DNA of 56,719 nt from Bacteroidales bacterium. GTDB taxonomy: Bacteria; Bacteroidota; Bacteroidia; Bacteroidales; P3. Shown one piece after another: positions 1 through 7,895 of this stretch (its first letter is position 1; each line of letters opens with the position of its first letter). The DNA lies in the NCBI GenBank assembly GCA_024681475.1, contig JAILAT010000052.1, forward strand, positions 1-56,719, written 5' to 3'. The translations under genes were made by a program, and so were the position numbers. The notes under the pieces were generated by a model. It saw only the letters and a program-made list of their open reading frames with translations. It did not search any database and had not been told where the DNA came from.

Positions 1-363
1 TAAGGGTAATATCTCTGTTATATGTGACCACGTCAATTGTGCCGACACTGTCGACACAATTTCAAACTCTGGAAACTCTTGAGCGAATTGCATCATCCGC
101 CAGATGCTACGGGGTTCAAATCCCTTTTTGCCGAATTCTAATTGCAATTGTTGCGACACTGTCGCAACAATTTGTTTCCCGTATTCAGCGCGTTCGTTAC
201 CAAGCACTTCGCGATTGATGCGCTCGCCGATATGCCAATACATCAAGGTGAGTTCGGCATTGACATTGACGGCGACGCGGTTGCGCGTCTGGTTGATTAT
301 CTGCCGCAGGTCGTCGACCAACGGCATAATATTGCTGTTCTGTATGGTTATGCTGTCTGTCAT
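1..363 (-). CDS. DUF1016 (YhcG-type) PDDEXK nuclease family protein, N-terminal part
   Basis: An open minus-strand frame runs from an ATG at 363 to the left edge, giving 121 residues with no stop, so the gene is cut by the window. The segments LVDDLRQIINQTRNRVAVNV, LMYWHIGERI and GFEPRSIWRMMQFAQEFPEF are typical of the DUF1016 N-terminal domain, a helical region that precedes a PD-(D/E)XK nuclease domain in YhcG-like proteins. The nuclease domain itself lies outside the window. These proteins are often found with restriction or other defence genes in Bacteroidota, but nothing on the visible side supports that here. A TAnnTTTGC element lies 28 bases upstream of the ATG. The family call is fairly safe from the N-terminal pattern; the function is inferred. 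Confidence 0.8.
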   Translation of the reverse strand, partial: MTDSITIQNSNIMPLVDDLRQIINQTRNRVAVNVNAELTLMYWHIGERINREVLGNERAEYGKQIVATVSQQLQLEFGKKGFEPRSIWRMMQFAQEFPEFEIVSTVSAQLTWSHITEILPL

Positions 364-390
364 CAGGTAATTGTTAGCTGATTTTTATTT

Positions 391-399
391 GCAAAGATA
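391..399 (-). promoter_or_regulatory. Bacteroidota -7 element for the DUF1016 gene
   Basis: On the minus strand this reads TATCTTTGC, matching TAnnTTTGC, 28 bases before the DUF1016 start codon. A T-rich stretch with TTTTG lies about 20 bases further upstream and could serve as the -33 region. It is back to back with the fucosidase promoter. Confidence 0.6.
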
Positions 400-451
400 C
401 AAATCTTTTCTTGTTTGGCAAAATAATTCTTCCCATTCCAATGAAAAGTTG

Positions 452-460
452 TATTTTTGC
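452..460 (+). promoter_or_regulatory. Bacteroidota -7 element for the fucosidase gene
   Basis: TATTTTTGC matches TAnnTTTGC and lies 34 bases before the chosen fucosidase start at 494. No clear TTTG -33 box is seen at the usual 19-20 base spacing. Its position argues against any start codon further upstream, such as an in-frame ATG-like start near 371. Confidence 0.5.
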
Positions 461-493
461 AAAAATAAAGATAGCAGAGAAGCGAGGTTACTT

Positions 494-1942
494 ATGCAAA
501 TGTGTAGACTTAAACTGTTGGCAGCGATTGTGTTGTCCACGTTCGTGGCTGCCTGCGGGGACGCCGAGGTGGCTCCGCCGGAGCCTTTCGGGGCGGTGCC
601 CACCGAGGCGCAGGTGGCGTGGCAGCGCATGGAGGTCAATATGTTCTGCCACTTTGGACCGAACACATTCACGGATGTGGAGTGGGGCGATGGTACGGAA
701 AGTGAGTCACTCTTTGCACCCACGGACTTGGACTGCCGGCAATGGATGGCGGCAGCTGAAGCGGGCGGTATGAAGGGCGTAATCATCACCGCCAAGCATC
801 ACGACGGTTTCTGTCTGTGGCCCAACCCCGAAAGCCAGCACACGGTGCGCGAGAGCGCCTGGCGCGACGGCAAGGGTGATGTGCTAGCAGAGTTTTTCGC
901 AGCCGCAGAGACCGCTGGCCTGAAGGCAGGTATCTATATCTCGCCATGGGATCGCCATGCACCGGACTATGGCACAGAGGCTTACAACGCTACATTCTGC
1001 AAGACGCTGGAGAGCGCCTACACGTATGGCCCCATCTTCGAACAGTGGTTCGACGGTGCCAACGGCGAAGGGCCCAATGGCAAACATCAGGTTTACGACT
1101 GGCCGCGGTTCAACGCCACTGTTGCGCGCTTACAGCCTGCGGCGGTGATTTTCAGCGACGTAGGTCCCGGATGCCGCTGGGTGGGCAACGAAGAGGGCAG
1201 GGCAGGGGAGACCTGTTGGAGCACCCTCAAAGTCGAGGGCTTCGCCCCTGGAGCCGGCGCCCCAAGCCAGGATACCTTGACCCACGGCAACCGTTGCGGT
1301 GCCTGCTGGGTACCCGCCGAGACGGATGTGAGCATCCGCCCAGGCTGGTTCTGGCATGCCGACGAACATCCGAAAACAGTGCAGCAACTGCTTGACATTT
1401 ATTATACTAGCGTTGGTCGTAACTCGCTGCTGCTGCTCAATGTGCCACCCGACCGTCGGGGGCTGATACCCACGGAGGACTCGCTGCGGCTTGCTGAGTT
1501 CCGCGCGGCGCTCGAAACAATCTTTGCCGACGATTTGACCCGGCTGGCCACCGTGAGTGCCACCAATACCCGTGGAAGAAGCAAAGCGTATCGTCCAGAG
1601 CATCTGCTCGATACAACATACAACACCTATTGGGCCACCGACGACACGGTGCTGACGGCCTCTGTGGTGCTGCGCTTCAAGAAGGCGGTGACGCTGAACC
1701 GCGTGGTGTTGCAGGAATACATCCCGTTAGGACAGCGTGTGGCGAAATTCCATGTTGACTATCAAAACGCCGACGGCTCTTGGCAGATGCTGGCCACAGG
1801 CACGACCATCGGCTACAAGCGTATACTGTTGACGCCCACCGTCACCACGCGAAACCTGCGCATCAGCATCGACGAGGCGCTGGCTTGTCCGGTGCTGAAC
1901 CGCGTAGCTTTGTATTACGATACTGTCTATCAGAGTCTTTGA
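494..1942 (+). CDS. GH29 alpha-L-fucosidase lipoprotein with C-terminal F5/8 type C-like domain
   Basis: Predicted to remove L-fucose from glycans (mucin- or milk-type) outside the cytoplasm. The 482-residue protein starts with a lipoprotein signal ending in FVAAC (Cys21). The catalytic barrel shows the GH29 segments MFCHFGPNTF, TAKHHDGFCLW and EQWFDGAN, where Asp187 is the expected nucleophile. A discoidin-like domain fills about the last 110 residues (ATNTRGRSKAYRPEHLLD, then YNTYWATDD), common in the GH29-B (alpha-1,3/1,4) subgroup. The start at 494 was chosen because it gives the signal peptide directly and lies downstream of the promoter; an in-frame ATG at 500 would also work. The gene stands alone, with no SusC/SusD pair next to it. 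Family certain; exact linkage specificity inferred. Confidence 0.92.
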   Translation: MQMCRLKLLAAIVLSTFVAACGDAEVAPPEPFGAVPTEAQVAWQRMEVNMFCHFGPNTFTDVEWGDGTESESLFAPTDLDCRQWMAAAEAGGMKGVIITAKHHDGFCLWPNPESQHTVRESAWRDGKGDVLAEFFAAAETAGLKAGIYISPWDRHAPDYGTEAYNATFCKTLESAYTYGPIFEQWFDGANGEGPNGKHQVYDWPRFNATVARLQPAAVIFSDVGPGCRWVGNEEGRAGETCWSTLKVEGFAPGAGAPSQDTLTHGNRCGACWVPAETDVSIRPGWFWHADEHPKTVQQLLDIYYTSVGRNSLLLLNVPPDRRGLIPTEDSLRLAEFRAALETIFADDLTRLATVSATNTRGRSKAYRPEHLLDTTYNTYWATDDTVLTASVVLRFKKAVTLNRVVLQEYIPLGQRVAKFHVDYQNADGSWQMLATGTTIGYKRILLTPTVTTRNLRISIDEALACPVLNRVALYYDTVYQSL

Positions 1943-1989
1943 ACCGGTCTCTTACTTTTTTTTTGACTCAGGGCAATAAAGAGGTGGCG

Positions 1990-2025
1990 ATGACGTTGAT
2001 TGATTACTACTTAGATACGCAGTAA
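1990..2025 (+). other. Possible 11-codon leader ORF before the NusG-like gene
   Basis: An ATG preceded by a good ribosome-binding sequence (GAGGTGG, 1981-1987) opens a short frame encoding MTLIDYYLDTQ that ends in TAA two bases before the ATG of the downstream gene. It could couple translation of the NusG-like gene or simply be chance. No promoter element was recognised between the fucosidase stop and this point. Confidence 0.3.
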
Positions 2026-2027
2026 AG

Positions 2028-2579
2028 ATGATAAGTTCCGACGAACCTACATGGGTGGCGCTCATGACCTACCCCAATGCTGAAGCCCAGGTTGCCAAGC
2101 ATCTGCAGGAGGATTTGAACATCGAATACTATCTTCCCATGCTTCACAACCGCGACAAGCGTTACAAGCGCAACAAACAGCCGGAGAAGCCGATGTTTCC
2201 ATGCTACCTGTTTGCCAAAATGACGGGCAAGCAGATATATCCTGTCCGCATGGTCAGCGGTCTTGTCTACATCGTCTCCAGCAAAGAGGGCGGCATCATC
2301 CCTGTGCCCCAGAAAGACATCGACACTGTGCGCAAGTTCGAGGAATCGGAGCGCAAATTTTTCCTCTGCGAGACCTCCAAGTTGGTGAAAGGTGCCTCGG
2401 CGACACTGCTCGAAGGAGAATTCGCCGGCATGGAGGGCCATCTCGTGAAAGACTGCAAGGACGGCAACTTCTGCGTGACTATCGATTCCACCCACATCAG
2501 TTTCCTGATGAAGGTGCGCCGGGCCGACATCGTACCCGCCGAAGAGAAGAATTCCGCCAAGAAGCATTACCACATCTGA
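2028..2579 (+). CDS. UpxY-type NusG paralogue (transcription antiterminator)
   Basis: A 183-residue protein with an N-terminal NGN domain (TWVALMTYPNAEAQVAKHL, FPCYLFAKM, GLVYIVSS) and a C-terminal KOW-like segment (LLEGEFAGMEGHLV). This is the arrangement of NusG-family elongation factors, and it most resembles the specialised UpxY/RfaH-like group that lets RNA polymerase read through long polysaccharide operons in Bacteroidales. The housekeeping nusG normally sits with secE and ribosomal protein genes, which are absent here, so this is probably a specialised paralogue. No capsule operon follows: the gene ends at a bidirectional terminator and the next gene is convergent. Its target is therefore unknown, and the lack of polysaccharide genes around it is the odd point. 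Confidence 0.8.
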   Translation: MISSDEPTWVALMTYPNAEAQVAKHLQEDLNIEYYLPMLHNRDKRYKRNKQPEKPMFPCYLFAKMTGKQIYPVRMVSGLVYIVSSKEGGIIPVPQKDIDTVRKFEESERKFFLCETSKLVKGASATLLEGEFAGMEGHLVKDCKDGNFCVTIDSTHISFLMKVRRADIVPAEEKNSAKKHYHI

Positions 2580-2601
2580 CAGGGCCTGTTAGCAAAAAAA
2601 T

Positions 2602-2627
2602 AAGCGGGAACCAATCGGTTCCCGCTT
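2602..2627. terminator. Bidirectional intrinsic terminator between nusG-like gene and dcp
   Basis: Perfect 11-bp stem AAGCGGGAACC / GGTTCCCGCTT around a 4-base loop, with an A tract on the left and T-rich sequence on the right. It can therefore serve both convergent genes. Confidence 0.85.
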
Positions 2628-2647
2628 TGTTTTTCATCAGCCTGTGA

Positions 2648-4840
2648 CTATTTCAAGCCACGGTTGCGTTTCAAGGCCTCTGCAGTCGGCTCTTTGCCGC
2701 GGAATTCGAGATACAGCGTCATCGGGTCTACCGTGTTGCCGTGCTCGAGAATGTTGCGGAACTTCTTGGCCAACACGGGGTTGTACAGGTTGCCGCTCTC
2801 GCGGAAGGCTTCAAAGGCGTCGGCATCGAGGATGGCTGTCCAGGTGTAGGCGTAGTAGCCGGCCGAATATCCGCCGCTGAAGATGTGCTGGAAATAGGGG
2901 CTCTTGTAGCGCGAGATGATTTCGGGGATAAGGCCGATGCGACCCATGGCCTGGTCTTCAAAGTTGGGCAGGGTGATATGCGTGGGCTGTTTGATGCTGT
3001 GGTAGTCCATGTCGAGCAACGAGGCGGCCAGCAGTTCGGTGTTGATGAAGCCTTGGCCGTATGTTGAGGCGGCTGCTATCTTGGCAATCAGACTGTCGGG
3101 GATGGGCTCGCCCGTTTTGTAGTGGCGTGCATATTCTTTCATTACCTCGGGGTGGCGGCACCAGTTCTCCATGATTTGGCTGGGCATCTCCACGAAGTCG
3201 CGCGGCACGTTGGTGCCACTCAGCGAGCGGTAGTGACAGCGCGAAAGGATGCTGTGCAGGCAGTGGCCAAACTCGTGGAAGAGCGTCTCGCTCTCGTCGA
3301 AGTTTAGCAGGGCAGGGGCATCCTTGGTGGGTTTCGAGAAGTTGCAGACCATCGAGATGACAGGTATCACGTTATTGCCCTCTTGGTCAACATATTGTTC
3401 GCGGAAGTTGGTCATCCAGGCACCGCTGCGTTTGCTGGCGCGGGGGAAGAAGTCCATATAGAGTATGGCGATGACGCTGTCGCCTTCCATCACCTCGTAA
3501 GTGATGGTCTCGGGGTCGTATTTGGGCAGGTCTTTGTTCTCGCGGAAGGTGATGCCGTACAGCTTGTTGGCTACGGTGAAGGCTCCTTCGCGCACATTGT
3601 CAAGCGAGAAGTAGGGGCGTACTTCGCTATCGTCAATACTGTAGCGTTCCTTGCGCAGTTTCTCACTGTAGTAGCGCCAATCCCACGGCTCCAGTTTCGC
3701 GCCCGGCTCGTCTTTTGTCAGCATCTTCTGGTATTCGTCGCGCTCTTGCTTGGCTTTCTTCAGCGCAGGAGTCCAGAGGTCCATAAGGCATTGGTACACA
3801 GCTTCGGGGGTCTTGGCCAGGCAGTCGTCCAGCGTGTAGGCGGCATGGCTCTCATAGCCCAGTATCTGAGCTCGCTCCAGACGCAGGTTCACGATGCTGT
3901 CGATGATGGCGCTGTTGTCAAATTCTTTGCCCGGTGCGCAGCGCTCGGCGTAGGCTTTCCACATCTTTTCACGCAACGTACGGTTCGTGCAATTCTGCAT
4001 GAAGGGTTCCCATGTGGGTATGTCGAGGGTGAAGATGTACTGATCCTCGGGGTTGGGATATTCGATGTTCTCTACGCTGCCGTCGGCCTTGTGGGCATTG
4101 TCGATGACTTGGTTGCGTGCTTCCATGTTCTCTTCGGACATGGCCAATTCCTTGGCGGCCGCCAGTTGCTCGTCGGTCAAGCCGATGTTGGTGATGTCCC
4201 ACTGTTTGCCACTCAACACCATCTGTCCTTGGTTGGTGGCTTTCAGCACATTGTTGCCGAAGCGCAGCGTCAGCGAAGCCAGTTGGGCATTGATTTCGCG
4301 GAAGCGTTCACGCTTCTCTTCGGGAATGTTGGCGCCGTTGCGGACAAAGTTCTTGTAGGTCTCTTCCAGCAGTCGCATCTGTTCGGGGTTGAGCCCCAGG
4401 CTCTCGCGCTGGTCGTAGACTGCCTTCACACGGCTGAAAAGCTGCTCGTTGAGCATGATGTCGTCCTCGTGGGCTGTCAGTTTTGGGGTTATTTCCTCGG
4501 CGATGGCCTCCATCTCGTCGGTGTTGTTGCTCTCCGACAAGTTGAAGAACACGCTGCTCACCTCGTTCAGTAGCTGGCCGCTGTATTCCAACGCCTCGAT
4601 GGTGTTCTCGAAGGTGGGTTCATCGGCATTGTTTGCGATGGCCTCTATCTCCTGTTCGTGCTGGCGGATGCCTTCCTCGAAGGCAGGCAGGTAGTGTTCC
4701 GGTTTAATCTTTTCAAAGTCAGGAATGTTGTACGGCGTGTTCCACTCGCCGAAGAAGGGATTCTCCATGTTCTCTTTCTTTTTGCAGCCGGTGGCCAGCA
4801 CAAGAGCCATCAGGCTGATGATTAATAGATTGCGTTTCAT
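2648..4840 (-). CDS. dcp: Peptidyl-dipeptidase Dcp (M3 family zinc metallopeptidase), lipoprotein
   Basis: Cleaves dipeptides from the C-terminus of peptides, probably in the periplasm. The 730-residue protein begins with a lipoprotein signal ending LATGC (Cys19) and carries the M3 zinc motif HEFGH near residues 522-526. Around it are Dcp-like segments such as YRSLSGTNVPRDFVEMPSQ and an N-terminal ENPFFGEW...IKPEHYLPAFEEGI region. The length fits Dcp. The start at 4840 was chosen because the frame extends upstream only through a low-complexity Asn-rich stretch that overlaps the end of the neighbouring gene. It follows the DUF5106-thioredoxin gene by 31 bases and probably shares its transcript. 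Dcp rather than oligopeptidase A is a pattern judgement. Confidence 0.92.
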   Translation of the reverse strand: MKRNLLIISLMALVLATGCKKKENMENPFFGEWNTPYNIPDFEKIKPEHYLPAFEEGIRQHEQEIEAIANNADEPTFENTIEALEYSGQLLNEVSSVFFNLSESNNTDEMEAIAEEITPKLTAHEDDIMLNEQLFSRVKAVYDQRESLGLNPEQMRLLEETYKNFVRNGANIPEEKRERFREINAQLASLTLRFGNNVLKATNQGQMVLSGKQWDITNIGLTDEQLAAAKELAMSEENMEARNQVIDNAHKADGSVENIEYPNPEDQYIFTLDIPTWEPFMQNCTNRTLREKMWKAYAERCAPGKEFDNSAIIDSIVNLRLERAQILGYESHAAYTLDDCLAKTPEAVYQCLMDLWTPALKKAKQERDEYQKMLTKDEPGAKLEPWDWRYYSEKLRKERYSIDDSEVRPYFSLDNVREGAFTVANKLYGITFRENKDLPKYDPETITYEVMEGDSVIAILYMDFFPRASKRSGAWMTNFREQYVDQEGNNVIPVISMVCNFSKPTKDAPALLNFDESETLFHEFGHCLHSILSRCHYRSLSGTNVPRDFVEMPSQIMENWCRHPEVMKEYARHYKTGEPIPDSLIAKIAAASTYGQGFINTELLAASLLDMDYHSIKQPTHITLPNFEDQAMGRIGLIPEIISRYKSPYFQHIFSGGYSAGYYAYTWTAILDADAFEAFRESGNLYNPVLAKKFRNILEHGNTVDPMTLYLEFRGKEPTAEALKRNRGLK

Positions 4841-4871
4841 GATATGTTCTGTGACAGTTATTGGTCGATTG

Positions 4872-6353
4872 TTATTGTTGTTTTGCGTCGTCCATTTCAT
4901 GGCTATCCTCGCCCAGCACCTGGATGATGCTCTCGAAGCTCTTGGCATTCATCTTCTTGGCCAGAATCTTCTTGTCCCTGTCCAGCAGGTAAATCTGTGG
5001 CGTGGAGACGATGTCATACACTTCATGCCAGTCGATATTGGCTTCGCCGCCGTCGAGGTTTATCCAGTTCAGGCCGTTCTGTTCGATGAAGTTGTGCCAT
5101 TTGGGCCGCGTGGCGTCGTCGGGCTCGCTGAGGATGGCGTAGCATTGGATGTCATATTGGTCCTTGTATTTTTCATATGCCTGGTACAATTCAGGAATCA
5201 TCGTCTTGCAGTGTCCGCAGGTCGGCGACCAGAACACCAGCAGTGTGAAGCGGCTTTTCAGCGCGTAGAGGCTGCGGATCTCGCCCTTGTCGTCTTTCAT
5301 GATGAGAGGTGGTGCCGGTTTGCCGATGAGCAGCTTGTCCCATGTGTTGGCGCGTTTCACGTTCTCGTCGATGACCGAGGGGCTCATCCAGAAGCAGTCG
5401 CCCGTCTCCATGTATTTCTTTACAAGGTGCACATACACAGCGTCGTAGCTCATGATGTTGCTCTGCAGGTATTTCTCGGTGACGGTGTGGACCAGGTATT
5501 TGAAGGTCTCCTTGGAAGGCCGTGAACGCTCGATCATCTTGTCCACATATTCGCACACGATTTCCGCGGTGGCATTCTTCAGGTTCTGGTCCATATAGTC
5601 CATGATGCGTTTGTGGAAAATCATGTCCGGCGTGCGGACAATGGCGTCGTCGTCGAGCCGCATGAAGTCGAAGTAGTGGTCCATGTAGTAGTTCCAGCGT
5701 TCGCGGTCAGTAAGTTTGCGGCCTGTGCTGTCCTCCGAGGGCACGTAGGGTTCGCGCGTGGCGTTCATCATCAGCGCCAGCAGGCTCTTCGGATGGTCGG
5801 CAATCATTTTCTCCTTGATGCTGTCCAGCTCGTGTATCTTGTTGCGATAGAATGCTTTGTATTCATCGCTTTTGACGTCCATCGTCCGTTGGGCCTCGTC
5901 GATGGACTCGTAGGCCTCGCGGTTGGCGCGTTGGAAATCGAAGAAGTATTCGTTCTCTTTTGAGCCTTTGACAGTCATGTATTTGGCCCAGCCTTCTTCG
6001 CGCGTAGTGAAGGTGAAGTTGGGCGTTTCGTGGTAGATCATGAACTCCACGTAGTCGTGGTCGGGGTTGGTGAAGAAATACAGACCAGGCATAAGTGTGC
6101 GGTCCTTACGTTCGAAAACGAAAGCGCCCTTCTTGTTGCGCACAGCCGTGTCGATAGCGTAGGTGTTGCCGGCATAGTAGTTGCCCAGATACATCACCGA
6201 GTCTTGGTTGCCCACAATGGTAAGCGACAGCTTGTATCCTTTGGGAGTGCCGCCCTTGTCGTCCTTGGGCTTGGCTGCGGTAGCCGACAGTGTGGTTCCC
6301 ACTAGTGTGCAGACTACCAGCAGTGCTTTGACATAAATGCTCAAATGCTTCAT
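4872..6353 (-). CDS. Exported DUF5106 / thioredoxin-fold (TlpA-like) protein
   Basis: A 493-residue exported protein with an N-terminal signal peptide, a beta-rich DUF4369-like start (LTIVGNQDSVMYLGNYYAG), a long helical DUF5106-like middle and a C-terminal thioredoxin domain. The domain carries the redox motif SPTCGHCKTM near residue 378 and the cis-proline segment STPQIYLLD. It probably reduces or isomerises disulphides in the periplasm; the partner is unknown. It is the first gene of a two-gene unit with dcp. Upstream there is both a standard TAnnTTTGC promoter and a closer ECF-like promoter that it shares with T9SS cargo genes elsewhere in the window. Confidence 0.85.
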   Translation of the reverse strand: MKHLSIYVKALLVVCTLVGTTLSATAAKPKDDKGGTPKGYKLSLTIVGNQDSVMYLGNYYAGNTYAIDTAVRNKKGAFVFERKDRTLMPGLYFFTNPDHDYVEFMIYHETPNFTFTTREEGWAKYMTVKGSKENEYFFDFQRANREAYESIDEAQRTMDVKSDEYKAFYRNKIHELDSIKEKMIADHPKSLLALMMNATREPYVPSEDSTGRKLTDRERWNYYMDHYFDFMRLDDDAIVRTPDMIFHKRIMDYMDQNLKNATAEIVCEYVDKMIERSRPSKETFKYLVHTVTEKYLQSNIMSYDAVYVHLVKKYMETGDCFWMSPSVIDENVKRANTWDKLLIGKPAPPLIMKDDKGEIRSLYALKSRFTLLVFWSPTCGHCKTMIPELYQAYEKYKDQYDIQCYAILSEPDDATRPKWHNFIEQNGLNWINLDGGEANIDWHEVYDIVSTPQIYLLDRDKKILAKKMNAKSFESIIQVLGEDSHEMDDAKQQ

Positions 6354-6380
6354 ATTTCTTTTTGTTTTTCTTTGCCTTTT

Positions 6381-6407
6381 AGTCGCTTCTCAGAGCCAAA
6401 AAAGTTG
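6381..6407 (-). promoter_or_regulatory. Putative ECF sigma promoter of the DUF5106-thioredoxin/dcp operon
   Basis: On the minus strand CAAC (6407-6404) is followed after 17 bases by GCGACT (6386-6381), 27 bases before the start codon. An AAC-type -35 and a CGACT-type -10 with a 16-17 base spacer is the general ECF promoter layout. The sequence TTCAACTTTTTTGGC around the -35 recurs at 28402 and, with one change, at 37171. Confidence 0.5.
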
Positions 6408-6417
6408 AAACAATATT

Positions 6418-6432
6418 GTTAAAAAACCTTAA
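6418..6432 (-). repeat. 15-bp quasi-palindrome TTAAGGTTTTTTAAC (shared upstream motif)
   Basis: One of four copies of TTAAGnTTTTTTAAC in the window; the others are at 18631, 28377 and 37146. Here it lies 10 bases upstream of the CAAC of the ECF-like promoter and between that and a conventional promoter. Confidence 0.6.
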
Positions 6433-6466
6433 GTCTTCGCACCTTGTTACTTTTTGGAGCTGATTT

Positions 6467-6475
6467 GCAAATATA
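6467..6475 (-). promoter_or_regulatory. Bacteroidota -7 element upstream of the DUF5106-thioredoxin gene
   Basis: Reads TATATTTGC on the minus strand, an exact TAnnTTTGC, about 114 bases before the start codon. The operon would then have two promoters, this one and the ECF-like one. Confidence 0.55.
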
Positions 6476-6640
6476 TAGCTATTGATTGTCAGGCTCTTTC
6501 AGCTATTCCGACATACAATCGGTAATAACCCCAACATTGCTATTTAACGATGTTCTTTGTAAAAAAGTATGTATCTTATTGAGAAAAACTTTCTGTTTTG
6601 TTAACCAGCGAGTTAAGGCTTCCGTCGTCAATTATTTTTT

Positions 6641-6669
6641 GTTGAGTGAAGATTTCTTTGTAACTTTGC
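6641..6669 (+). promoter_or_regulatory. Promoter of the secreted YD-like protein gene
   Basis: TAACTTTGC (6661-6669) lies 20 bases before the ATG at 6690. A TTG at the end of a T-rich run (6641-6643) is the likely -33 region. Confidence 0.6.
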
Positions 6670-6689
6670 ACTTTCAAAACCGATGAATT

Positions 6690-7451
6690 ATGAGACTCAA
6701 TCGCCTATTCTTAATGCTTATTATGCTGGCTGTTAGCTCCATGTGCCTCGCCCAGAAACCGCTTTCCGATGCCCAATACGAACATCTCAAGGGCAACGTC
6801 AAGACCGTACTCACCACTACCCGCACGCCCCAGGGGCGCGTCGTGGGACAGCCTGTGCGCAATTTCTACAACCGCGATGGCTTCTTCAATCAGGTGACTT
6901 ATTACGACACGACGGGCTATCCCGCCATCACCGTGAAGTATGAGTATGACAAAAAGAACCGCCTTGTCAAGGATACGCGCTATCTGGAGCCCTATAGCGA
7001 ATTGATCTCGCAGACCACCTACACTTCCGACAAGAAGCGCAGCCGTGTTGAGGCGCATTTCTTCGGCATCAGCGACTCTATCATCGAGACGACGGTATAT
7101 CACTACAACAAGGCCAACGCCATCGACACGGTCACCACCTTCGACGATGCCGGCAAAGAATTGTATTCTACAATTTATCTGTTTGACAAGCAGGGCAATA
7201 TCCAGTATGCCACCTTCACCGATGGCCCCAACCACATCTACCGTGGCACCGAGAAATATCGTTACGACACCGAGGGCAACCTTGCCGAGCACTGCTCCTA
7301 TTACCTCACCACACTGCGCCAGGCATTCCTCTATACATATTATTATGACGAAGAGGGCAACTGGACAGAGGCCTACGTCTATCATGTGTCGCCGACGCAG
7401 GGCTATCTCTATCAGATTATCTCACGCCAAATCACCTACTACGAGGACTGA
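6690..7451 (+). CDS. Secreted protein with YD/RHS-like beta repeats, function unknown
   Basis: The 253-residue protein has a signal peptide (cleavage likely after SSMCLAQ). A series of short beta hairpins follows the pattern Y-D-x-x-G/N-x-L, for example KYEYDKKNRLVKD, KYRYDTEGNLAEH and YYYDEEGNWTEAY. These resemble the YD repeats of RHS proteins, but there is no RHS core, toxin tip or cysteine-rich region. There is no T9SS sorting domain, so it is probably periplasmic or surface-bound. It has its own promoter and converges with the next gene across 21 bases. Confidence 0.7.
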   Translation: MRLNRLFLMLIMLAVSSMCLAQKPLSDAQYEHLKGNVKTVLTTTRTPQGRVVGQPVRNFYNRDGFFNQVTYYDTTGYPAITVKYEYDKKNRLVKDTRYLEPYSELISQTTYTSDKKRSRVEAHFFGISDSIIETTVYHYNKANAIDTVTTFDDAGKELYSTIYLFDKQGNIQYATFTDGPNHIYRGTEKYRYDTEGNLAEHCSYYLTTLRQAFLYTYYYDEEGNWTEAYVYHVSPTQGYLYQIISRQITYYED

Positions 7452-7472
7452 GCAATTCCCCTGGAGTTCCTT

Positions 7473-7883
7473 CTAGTACCAGTAGCTGAAAGCCTGGACT
7501 ATTTGGATTATTTGGGTTATGAGGCTTATGAGCAGGACGATGGTTATCAGTATAAAACCAATGATTTTCAGCGTCTTGTTTTTGATTCCGAAGATCGGGA
7601 GATAGTTGATGACAACAAACATCAGCGCTATAATGGCCCCAACGATTATGGAGATTTTGTAATTGCCGACTACTCTTTCAAATAGAAATCTGAATATTAA
7701 GTTCATCATTTCTATCAACAACAGCGCTCCTGCCCAGCAGGTGATGAGAATGCTGCTTTTCTTGTCTGCCTTCGCGTTCGTGCCAGGAATGGATTGAGTC
7801 ACCTTGGGTGGCAGCGGTGCACCGCATTGTTGGCAGAATCTTGCGTTGTCTGCGTTGTTTGTGTTACATTTGTTGCATTTCAT
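7473..7883 (-). CDS. Zinc-ribbon membrane protein, function unknown
   Basis: A 136-residue protein with an N-terminal zinc ribbon (CNKCNTNNADNARFCQQCG, two CxxC pairs) and three predicted transmembrane segments: ILITCWAGALLLIEMMNLIF, a middle segment around SIIVGAIIALMFVVINYL, and IIGFILITIVLLISLITQII. This is the common zinc_ribbon_2 plus membrane layout of uncharacterised proteins. It follows the receiver-like gene by 12 bases on the same strand, so the two are probably co-transcribed. The protein is more Ile/Leu-rich and its DNA more AT-rich than its neighbours. Confidence 0.7.
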   Translation of the reverse strand: MKCNKCNTNNADNARFCQQCGAPLPPKVTQSIPGTNAKADKKSSILITCWAGALLLIEMMNLIFRFLFERVVGNYKISIIVGAIIALMFVVINYLPIFGIKNKTLKIIGFILITIVLLISLITQIIQIVQAFSYWY

Positions 7884-7895
7884 GATATCGTGGTT

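Noticed and set aside
24..381. Several short plus-strand frames at the left edge
   Set aside because: All are shadows of the minus-strand DUF1016 coding sequence.
3383..4573. Long plus-strand open frame (about 396 codons) opposite dcp
   Set aside because: It is the antisense shadow of the Dcp coding region; the composition is an artefact of GC-rich third positions and the dcp frame has unmistakable M3 motifs.
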